In this document: in pieces, positions 24,236 through 28,799 of the stretch | Layout of the letters: each line of letters begins with the position of its first letter | How positions within the stretch are numbered: position 1 is the first letter of the stretch | Origin: Faecalibacterium sp. | Lineage (GTDB): Bacteria > Bacillota > Clostridia > Oscillospirales > Ruminococcaceae | Direction: 5' to 3' | Length of the DNA: 28,799 bases | NCBI GenBank assembly: GCA_020025795.1 | Contig: JAHHRK010000008.1 | Coordinates: 1 to 28,799 of the forward strand | The notes under the pieces: generated by a model | What the model was told of the DNA's origin: nothing | The model's input: only the letters and a program-made list of their open reading frames with translations | Database searches by the model: none | Program-made: the position numbers and the translations under genes

Positions 24236-24264
24236 ATCATACACGAAAGAAACGCGTTTGTGAA
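24236..24264 (-). promoter_or_regulatory. Promoter of the flavoprotein gene
   Basis: On the minus strand TTCACA (24259-24264), 17 bases and TATGAT (24236-24241). Confidence 0.65.
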
Positions 24265-24282
24265 ATCGAAAAAAGCAGTTGA

Positions 24283-24303
24283 TTTATAAAGTTATTTTAT
24301 AAA
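24283..24303. promoter_or_regulatory. Twin TTTATAAA palindromes, candidate LysR operator
   Basis: TTTATAAA occurs at 24283-24290 and again at 24296-24303, a 13-base step, between the two divergent promoters. The position suits LysR binding upstream of the -35 of the flavoprotein gene. Confidence 0.5.
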
Positions 24304-24332
24304 CGAAATATCTGTACGATAGACAGACTTTT

Positions 24333-24341
24333 TGCTATAAT
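24333..24341 (+). promoter_or_regulatory. Extended -10 promoter of the LysR gene
   Basis: TGC followed by a perfect TATAAT (24336-24341); the -35 is poor, as is usual for extended -10 promoters. Confidence 0.6.
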
Positions 24342-24380
24342 AAAGAAACACGAAACCACAGGAAAGAGGATGCTGAAAAA

Positions 24381-25286
24381 ATGACGATTCATCAATTGCG
24401 ATGCTTTATTGCCGTTGCCGAAGAACTGAATTTCAGCGTGGCGGCAGAGCGCCTGTTTACGACCCAGCCATCGATTACTTATCAAATCAGTGCATTAGAA
24501 AAAGAAACGGGGCTGCATCTGTTTGAACGTACAACCCGCCGCACCAAGTTGACGCCGGCAGGCAATGCATTCTATCAGGATATCAAACACATCCCGGATT
24601 ATTACGAGGCGTCTGTACAAAAAGCAAAAATCATCCAAACCACAGGCAACTCTCGCCTGGTGGTGGGCCTGCGCAAACTGTTCGATTATGAGTCCACAGC
24701 AAAGACCATTATCCAATTCCAGAAACGCAATCCCCATGTGGTGGTGGACATCCTTCCACAGGATAATTACCGCCCGCTGGACGAGCTGCGGTCTGGTAAG
24801 CTGGATGTTGGATTTTTCTATGATATTGAACATACCAATGCGCCGGATATTGCGTTTTATCCCATTTTTACGCTGCCGTACCATGTGTGGATGCACCCGG
24901 ATCATCCGCTGGCGAAAAAGACAGAACTGCATCTGACGGATTTGAAAGGCCAGCAGGTCGTTACATCAGATTCGTTCGAGAGCTATCTGTACGCTTGCCG
25001 TGGCCCTTCGGTCAAAGAGCTGCTGGATGTGGGGGCGGACGTGAGCCGCTCGGTGCCCAGCATGGAAGGCGCACTGGTACAGATTCAGATGAATACCGGC
25101 ATTGCCATTATACCTTGTTTGGAAAATGCAGGTATTCCGGGAATCCGCCGCATAAAACTGGTGGACTATGCGCCCATGCAGGTAGAAATCGGTTTTATGC
25201 GAAACAACGACCGTATGGAGGTGCAGAGCTTCGTGGATATCTCCAAAGAATACTACGATAACCTGCAAAGTGAAAGAAAAGTGTAA
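24381..25286 (+). CDS. LysR-family transcription regulator
   Basis: A 301-residue LysR regulator. The N-terminal winged helix (1-60) is classic: MTIHQLRCFIAVAEELNFS, then TTQPSITYQISALEKETG and LFERTTRR. The rest (about 90-295) is a periplasmic-binding-type effector domain. It is transcribed away from the flavoprotein reductase across a 230-base shared control region with a candidate operator, so it most likely regulates that gene in response to the reductase substrate or a related compound. AAGAGG lies 11 bases before ATG 24381. Confidence 0.94.
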   Translation: MTIHQLRCFIAVAEELNFSVAAERLFTTQPSITYQISALEKETGLHLFERTTRRTKLTPAGNAFYQDIKHIPDYYEASVQKAKIIQTTGNSRLVVGLRKLFDYESTAKTIIQFQKRNPHVVVDILPQDNYRPLDELRSGKLDVGFFYDIEHTNAPDIAFYPIFTLPYHVWMHPDHPLAKKTELHLTDLKGQQVVTSDSFESYLYACRGPSVKELLDVGADVSRSVPSMEGALVQIQMNTGIAIIPCLENAGIPGIRRIKLVDYAPMQVEIGFMRNNDRMEVQSFVDISKEYYDNLQSERKV

Positions 25287-25306
25287 GAACCTTTGCAAAG
25301 GGTTCA
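25287..25306 (+). repeat. Hairpin at the LysR 3' end
   Basis: GAACCTTT and AAAGGGTTC flank GC, forming a near-perfect palindrome right after the stop. It has no T tract, so termination there is doubtful. Confidence 0.35.
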
Positions 25307-25339
25307 AATGCCGATAAAAATTTGTACATATTTTTCCGG

Positions 25340-25583
25340 TATACTATGGTCATTGAAGATCCATTGCAACAAAACATTTGCAAGCGGCAAGCGCCGCAAC
25401 TTCATATCTTACTGACCGTGCTCCTGTGACAGGCCATTCGGCAAAGGAGACGGCAGACAACCAACAATCTCCTGTACCCGCAGGAGTTTCCATAGGAAGC
25501 CGGTTTTTTCTCCTCCTTTCTCTCCGGCGCATTCCGATAACGCAAAAAATCCCCTGCTGCATATGCGGCAGGGGATTTTTGCG
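25340..25583 (+). ncRNA. Candidate structured non-coding RNA, class unknown
   Basis: A gene-free stretch between LysR and the MraY-like gene. It begins with a good -10 box (TATACT, 25340-25345) and ends in a very strong terminator. Pairings that can be drawn: GGTCA/TGACC (25348-25352 with 25413-25417) and AAGAT/ATCTT (25356-25360 with 25406-25410) closing two hairpins, TTGCAA...TTGCAA (25364-25383) and GCGGC-AAGC-GCCGC (25384-25397). Then CTCC/GGAG and CCGT/ACGG (25416-25424 with 25446-25453), and CTCCTG/CAGGAG (25469-25486). The next gene has its own promoter downstream of the terminator, so this looks like a separate transcript rather than a leader. The first GGTCA may lie just before the start point. 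I could not match it to 6S, SRP, tmRNA, RNase P or a known riboswitch. Confidence 0.45.
25541..25583. terminator. Strong bidirectional terminator ending the RNA candidate
   Basis: CGCAAAAAATCCCCTGC pairs with GCAGGGGATTTTTGCG around a short loop. Confidence 0.92.
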
Positions 25584-25645
25584 TGGATATCTTTGGCACA
25601 GCGTGATATTATATATAAGGAAGGTGGAGAGACCACCTCTTTCGA

Positions 25646-25674
25646 TTGATTTTTCTTTGGCAGCGTGTTACAAT
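25646..25674 (+). promoter_or_regulatory. Promoter of the MraY-like gene
   Basis: TTGATT (25646-25651), 17 bases and TACAAT (25669-25674). Confidence 0.7.
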
Positions 25675-25722
25675 GCAGCCCGGAAGAGTCTATTCGAAAA
25701 CTATCAGGAAGAGGAAAACGAC

Positions 25723-26676
25723 ATGGTAAATTATCTGACACAAATCATGGATGGAAGCCGTATTAACATACTGGCAGCCCTGGTCAGCTTTGGTCTGACA
25801 TTTTTAGTGATTGAACTGTTCCGCAGCAAGCTGCCGCAGGACCATGGCCGTCAGTTCGCGGTCAACGGCGCACTGTCTAAGGGCAAAGCCCGCGGCGCAG
25901 GTCTGCTGTTTGTATTGTGCATGGCATTGTGTGCAATGGCTTTTACGCCGTTCTCGGTCGAGCTTTTGATTTATATGCTGTTGCTGATTGCTTCGATGCT
26001 CAGCGGCTATCTGGACGATGCTTCGGATAAGCCCTGGAATGAGTATAAAAAGGGCCTGATTGATTTTATTATCGCTGTTGTGGCAGGTACCACTTACCTG
26101 TACTTCAACGGAACAAGCGTTCACTTCCTGGCTTGGAGCTTTGAACTGCCTTACATGGTCTACCTGGTGCTGGCAATTATCCTGATCTGGGTAGCAATCA
26201 ACGTGGTCAACTGCACCGACGGTGTGGATGGCTTGTCTGGTGTGATGTCGCTGATTACGATGGGCACCTTCCTGCTGGCTTTCCGCGAGGAGCTTGGCTC
26301 CTTTGGTACCGTTGTAGTGGTGGTTATGGCATCGGTTGGCGCTTACCTGTGGCGCAATGCATCGCCTTCTTCTGTCATGATGGGCGATGCAGGCAGCCGT
26401 GCACTGGGCTTCTTTGTGGCATTGCTTTCCATGAAGAGCGGCCATCCCTTTGCCTTTGTTCTGGCTGCACTGGTGTTCATTCTGGACGGCGGTCTGGGCA
26501 TTCTGAAAATCAGCCTGAAGCGTTTCTTGAAGATTTGGATTCTGAAGAATGTGCGCACCCCGCTGCATGACCATGCACGCAAGAACTGCGGCTGGTCCGA
26601 TGCACAGGTTGTGATTCGTTTTGCTTTGCTGCAGGTTCTGGTAAGCGCAGTGCTGCTGCTGTTGACCGGCTGCTGA
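25723..26676 (+). CDS. MraY-family phospho-sugar transferase (phospho-MurNAc-pentapeptide transferase-like)
   Basis: A 317-residue polytopic membrane enzyme of the MraY/WecA/TagO family, which couples a nucleotide-linked sugar phosphate to undecaprenyl phosphate. Motifs in order: Asp98-Asp99 (GYLDDASDKPWNEYKK), NVVNCTDGVDGLSG (160-173), GDAGSRALG (221-229) and LHDHARKNCGWSD (281-293). The last corresponds to the HHH motif of MraY, but the middle histidine is Asp283. The WSD tail is MraY-like rather than TagO-like. It stands outside any visible cell-division cluster, so it may be the main MraY of this lineage or a second, specialised transferase. The start is ATG 25723 behind AGGAAGAGG; a long upstream in-frame extension crosses the terminator and promoter and is not real. 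Confidence 0.87.
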   Translation: MVNYLTQIMDGSRINILAALVSFGLTFLVIELFRSKLPQDHGRQFAVNGALSKGKARGAGLLFVLCMALCAMAFTPFSVELLIYMLLLIASMLSGYLDDASDKPWNEYKKGLIDFIIAVVAGTTYLYFNGTSVHFLAWSFELPYMVYLVLAIILIWVAINVVNCTDGVDGLSGVMSLITMGTFLLAFREELGSFGTVVVVVMASVGAYLWRNASPSSVMMGDAGSRALGFFVALLSMKSGHPFAFVLAALVFILDGGLGILKISLKRFLKIWILKNVRTPLHDHARKNCGWSDAQVVIRFALLQVLVSAVLLLLTGC

Positions 26677-26684
26677 AATCATTG

Positions 26685-26723
26685 AAAAAATCCCGCTGTG
26701 CTCTAGGCATGGCGGGATTTTTT
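26685..26723. terminator. Bidirectional terminator after the MraY-like gene
   Basis: AAAAAATCCCGC pairs with GCGGGATTTTTT. It is shared with the convergent small membrane-protein gene. Confidence 0.92.
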
Positions 26724-26728
26724 ATAGT

Positions 26729-27025
26729 TTAATCTTTTTTGCCGTAAACCCGGAAAAGGGTAATCAGCAGATTACTCACCAGCATAAGGATCACATACAA
26801 AGTCAGAATCTTGTGCAGAGTGGGCGTTACATCCAGCAGCCCGGATATATTTTCTGTCCGGACAAAATCAAAGGTTGCAGCGTGGCAGAAATATGCCGTC
26901 AATGCAGTGAACGAAACGGCCAGCATGGGCAGGCATTGTGCCAACCGACTGTTGCTGCGCGCAGCGGTGAAATTGCCAATGGTACAAAGAACACTTGCAA
27001 TGCCAAAACCAATTACAAACAGCAT
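26729..27025 (-). CDS. Small three-helix membrane protein, unknown function
   Basis: A 98-residue hydrophobic protein with three membrane helices (about 2-22, 31-55 and 70-92) and a basic C-terminus (RVYGKKD). The start is ATG 27025, 9 bases after AAAGGAG; a TTG at 27034 is closer and less likely. It has a near-consensus promoter upstream and a terminator downstream, so it is monocistronic and probably well expressed. I recognise no family or motif; several cysteines lie within or next to helices. Confidence 0.75.
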   Translation of the reverse strand: MLFVIGFGIASVLCTIGNFTAARSNSRLAQCLPMLAVSFTALTAYFCHAATFDFVRTENISGLLDVTPTLHKILTLYVILMLVSNLLITLFRVYGKKD

Positions 27026-27082
27026 GAGAAACAACTCCTTTTCAATGGGCTTGTTACAGATATCTGTGTTGCCGGTAAGGCG

Positions 27083-27111
27083 ATTATAGCACGAGAAATA
27101 TTCTAAATCAA
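27083..27111 (-). promoter_or_regulatory. Promoter of the small membrane-protein gene
   Basis: On the minus strand TTGATT (27106-27111), 17 bases and a perfect TATAAT (27083-27088). Confidence 0.75.
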
Positions 27112-27150
27112 GCTATAATTTCCGTTTAACAATAAAAAAGTACCGTTATA

Positions 27151-27167
27151 GGCAATGAAATATTGCC
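27151..27167. repeat. Palindrome GGCAAT-GAAAT-ATTGCC
   Basis: A six-base perfect inverted repeat with a five-base spacer in otherwise AT-rich, gene-free DNA. It may be an operator or a small hairpin. Confidence 0.4.
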
Positions 27168-27171
27168 AAAT

Positions 27172-27213
27172 AAAAAGACCAATGCAGCCGAAAGCAGCCG
27201 CATTGGTCTTTTC
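27172..27213. terminator. Terminator behind the PadR-HAAS operon
   Basis: AAAGACCAATGC pairs with GCATTGGTCTTT, with AT-rich flanks on both strands. Confidence 0.88.
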
Positions 27214-27217
27214 GCTT

Positions 27218-27373
27218 TTATAGTAAGGAGATAACGTAAATCTGGCAGGGGTTCCATTCGCTCCAGGGGGAAAACACTTCAAACGCTTTGAAGCCCAAAC
27301 TGAGGTAAACCGGATTGGTTGCGTCATGCTTCAGGTAACGGCCTGTTTGCACTGTTTTCTCCAAATGCGTTGT
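27218..27373 (-). pseudogene. C-terminal remnant of a GNAT-type acetyltransferase
   Basis: Read on the minus strand, a frame of about 51 codons without a start gives HLEKTVQTGRYLKHDATN, then PVYLSLGFKAFEVFSPWSE and a WNPCQIYVISLL end. ATNPVYLSLGF is the usual acetyltransferase motif in which the chain ends after a [N/S]xxAxxLYxxxGF-like element. Nothing upstream encodes the N-terminal part; the frame is interrupted by a stop at 27374-27376 and the HAAS gene begins its end 20 bases further. I read it as the leftover of a gene truncated by deletion. Confidence 0.6.
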
Positions 27374-27392
27374 TTAGAATGGCTGGTTTGCC

Positions 27393-27899
27393 TTATTTTT
27401 CTTCGTCATCATCTTTGGGCTGGGGCTTCAGGTGTCCCAACAGGAAAAACAGGACCAGTCCAACCACGATCAAAAGCGCAGGCAGCAGTTTGTCTGTCCA
27501 GCTGGACACAAAAGAGGACGTGACAAAAATGGCTGTGGGGCCATCTGCGCCGCCAATCGCAGCCGTAATGTTGGACTCCATTACATGCAGCCGATACAGT
27601 AGCGCAAGGCCGATTGCGGCCATAGCAAGTCCGGCAAAGCGCCAGGGACTTTTCCGATAGGCGAATTCTGCCATTTCCGCATTTAGGCTGTCCGCCACCT
27701 GTTTTGGAGTACCCATATCTGCCATGATATCCTCGTAGCTCTCGCCGGCTTCGTGGCGTGCGCAAACGCCGGTTACAAGGTCCAGCATGACCTGTGATTT
27801 TACTTTGAACGGCAGATGCAGGTGCCATTCGATACGGTTCATATAGCGCTTGATGGGCGGCAGGAAGCGAACCTCCTGACCTTTGTAATTAAATTTCAT
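27393..27899 (-). CDS. HAAS-domain membrane protein with a GGADGPT motif
   Basis: A 168-residue protein. The N-terminal part (about 15-80) is a HAAS-type helical signalling domain, typical of genes paired with PadR regulators (ESYEDIMADMGTPKQVADSL). Two membrane helices follow (about 86-104 and 138-155), and the tail is acidic (KPQPKDDDEEK). Between the helices lies IGGADGPTAIF (115-125), a motif otherwise known from the beta subunit of sodium-pumping decarboxylases. The rest of that subunit is absent. Its ATG overlaps the end of the PadR gene by 11 bases, and its GGAGG is inside that gene, so the two are coupled. Function unknown; a PadR-linked membrane stress or signalling protein is likely. 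Confidence 0.82.
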   Translation of the reverse strand: MKFNYKGQEVRFLPPIKRYMNRIEWHLHLPFKVKSQVMLDLVTGVCARHEAGESYEDIMADMGTPKQVADSLNAEMAEFAYRKSPWRFAGLAMAAIGLALLYRLHVMESNITAAIGGADGPTAIFVTSSFVSSWTDKLLPALLIVVGLVLFFLLGHLKPQPKDDDEEK

Positions 27900-28251
27900 G
27901 TGGTTCCTCCTGATTCAAAATGTAAGCAACGTCGGCCTGGAATGTCTCCCAGATCTCTTTTTGACGCGCCAGGCGCTCGATTCCAGCCGGGGTGATGCTG
28001 TATACCTTTTTGGGTGCTGCGCGTCCGCTGCCGGTCTGCCAGCCAGATTCCAGCAGCTTTTCTTCTTCCAGACGGTACAGGATAGGGTAGAGGGTGCCTT
28101 CCTTTACGCCGAGCGTACCGCCCGGCACGTTGGAAAGGCGTGTCAGCAGCTCATAACCATAATTGGGTTGTTGGCTGAGCAGCTCCAGTACCAGCATTTC
28201 CATTACGCCTTTTTTGATTTGCCGCGCGAAGCGGTCTTCCTGCATGGGCAC
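27889..28251 (-). CDS. PadR-family transcription regulator
   Basis: A 120-residue winged-helix repressor: MEMLVLELLSQQPNYGYELL, then GVKEGTLYPILYRLEEEKLL and KKVYSITPAGIERL. The start is GTG 28251, 8 bases after GAGAGG; the internal ATG 28245 is less well placed, and the longer frame to 28422 crosses the promoter. The gene is autoregulated by inference, since a perfect palindrome covers its transcription start. It is followed, with an overlap, by the HAAS membrane protein. Confidence 0.93.
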   Translation of the reverse strand: MPMQEDRFARQIKKGVMEMLVLELLSQQPNYGYELLTRLSNVPGGTLGVKEGTLYPILYRLEEEKLLESGWQTGSGRAAPKKVYSITPAGIERLARQKEIWETFQADVAYILNQEEPHEI

Positions 28252-28274
28252 AATTGATACCTCTCTTTCCTTAG

Positions 28275-28293
28275 TATTTAGGATTCCTAAATA
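28275..28293. promoter_or_regulatory. Perfect palindromic operator of the PadR operon
   Basis: TATTTAGG-ATT-CCTAAATA, eight-base arms without mismatch, directly downstream of the -10 box of the padR promoter, where bound repressor would block initiation. Confidence 0.7.
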
Positions 28294-28294
28294 T

Positions 28295-28323
28295 AAAATA
28301 GCACGGTGTGCAGTAGTTGTCAA
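28295..28323 (-). promoter_or_regulatory. Promoter of the PadR-HAAS operon
   Basis: On the minus strand a perfect TTGACA (28318-28323), 17 bases and TATTTT (28295-28300). Confidence 0.75.
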
Positions 28324-28420
28324 TAGAGATTCCAAACGGCAGGCGATTGAGATGAAACAAAAAAGACCACATCCAAATGGGTACGCCCAGTAAGGAAGTG
28401 ATTTAGAAAATGCCGAAAAC

Positions 28421-28461
28421 AAAAACGGAGTGTATCGAAATTCGACACACTCCGTTTCTTG
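28421..28461. terminator. Terminator between the last GNAT gene and padR
   Basis: AAACGGAGTGT pairs with ACACTCCGTTT, with TCGAAATTCGA in the loop region, and T-rich flanks on both strands. The flanks 28324-28420 and 28462-28560 hold nothing else recognisable. Confidence 0.85.
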
Positions 28462-28560
28462 TTATATAACTGCCCGATAAAACTGGAATATACGTAACAG
28501 ATTTATTCAATAAACAAAAATTGCTTTAAAGAATAACGATGGCAATCGTTCGCATATTCA

Positions 28561-28799
28561 TCACTTAATATCGATCCAAATTCCTTCGTCACGAATTATG
28601 GCATTTTCCATAGAACGGTAGAATCGCTGCGCCCCTTCGTTGGAATCAATCAGTCCAATCAAGGTGACCACACCATGCTGTTTCAACTCTCTTTGAAGCC
28701 CTTCCATAAGTGCCAGTGCCACACCTTTATGACGATAACTCTTAATGACGCAAATCCAGTCCAGATATGCTTTAACAGAGCCATCAAAATGGCTATAAA
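28561..28799 (-). CDS. GNAT family N-acetyltransferase, 3' part
   Basis: The gene runs in from the right edge on the minus strand and ends at 28561. About 79 C-terminal residues are visible, with the acetyl-CoA motif region ICVIKSYRHKGVALALMEGL and the motif B region SNEGAQRFYRSMENAIIRDE. This is enough for the superfamily but not for a substrate. No start is visible. The terminator at 28421-28461 follows it. Confidence 0.85.
   Translation of the reverse strand, partial: YSHFDGSVKAYLDWICVIKSYRHKGVALALMEGLQRELKQHGVVTLIGLIDSNEGAQRFYRSMENAIIRDEGIWIDIK

Noticed and set aside
25350..25562. Minus-strand small protein across the RNA candidate
   Set aside because: It crosses two stems and the terminator and shows no recognisable composition or start signal.
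27103..27327. A 74-codon minus-strand frame in the acetyltransferase remnant
   Set aside because: The neighbouring frame gives the acetyltransferase-like residues; this frame crosses the terminator and ends in AT-rich intergenic DNA.
1..28799. CRISPR arrays, insertion sequences, tRNA or rRNA genes, prophage
   Set aside because: No regularly spaced repeats, transposase motifs, tRNA cloverleaf signals or rRNA-like sequence were seen.

Overview
The window reads as ordinary chromosome of a low-to-mid GC Gram-positive bacterium of the Bacillota. Evidence: strong AGGAGG-type ribosome binding sites, TTGACA-17-TATAAT promoters, many hairpin terminators, firmicute-type gene sets (paired M16 peptidases beside lgt, rplU-rpmA-obg-mrnC, XRE, PadR and LysR regulators). 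Gene content and codon style resemble gut Oscillospiraceae/Ruminococcaceae (Faecalibacterium, Gemmiger, Subdoligranulum). That placement is inference; no rRNA or other marker settles it.

Layout. 1-4525: the 3' part of a class A penicillin-binding protein, an ACT-domain protein, aspartate kinase after a long unexplained leader, and a membrane-anchored D,D-carboxypeptidase. 4582-8230: one operon with two M16 peptidase-like proteins (the first without zinc ligands, the second with them) and lgt. 8353-9789: folD and a signal-less L,D-transpeptidase-fold protein. 9828-12356: the rplU-rpmA-obg-mrnC operon; there is no prp gene and L27 lacks the cleavable firmicute N-terminal extension. 12448-15031: a tiny Asn/Ser/Lys-rich gene on the minus strand, an RsmF-type rRNA methyltransferase and yebC. 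15205-18310: response regulator, a 49-residue membrane protein not previously called, and a six-helix histidine kinase, with end-to-end overlaps.

18371-21887: a NusG-domain-II membrane protein, an M20 amidohydrolase with a GNAT gene behind it, a second GNAT gene and a membrane-bound XRE regulator whose promoter is covered by TTGC/GCAA palindromes. 22204-25286: a Tat-exported flavoprotein reductase lipoprotein and a divergent LysR regulator, with twin TTTATAAA palindromes between the two promoters. This looks like a self-contained, regulated anaerobic electron-acceptor module with an unknown substrate. 25287-25722: a gene-free stretch that looks like a structured non-coding RNA ending in a strong terminator. 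25723-28799: an MraY-family transferase, a small three-helix membrane protein, the decayed C-terminus of a probable acetyltransferase, a PadR-HAAS membrane-protein pair with a perfect operator palindrome, and the 3' end of another GNAT gene.

The most promising undescribed elements are the RNA candidate at 25340-25583, the small protein between response regulator and kinase, the flavoprotein/LysR module, and the HAAS protein carrying a sodium-decarboxylase-like GGADGPT motif. No CRISPR array, insertion sequence, prophage, tRNA or rRNA gene was seen.
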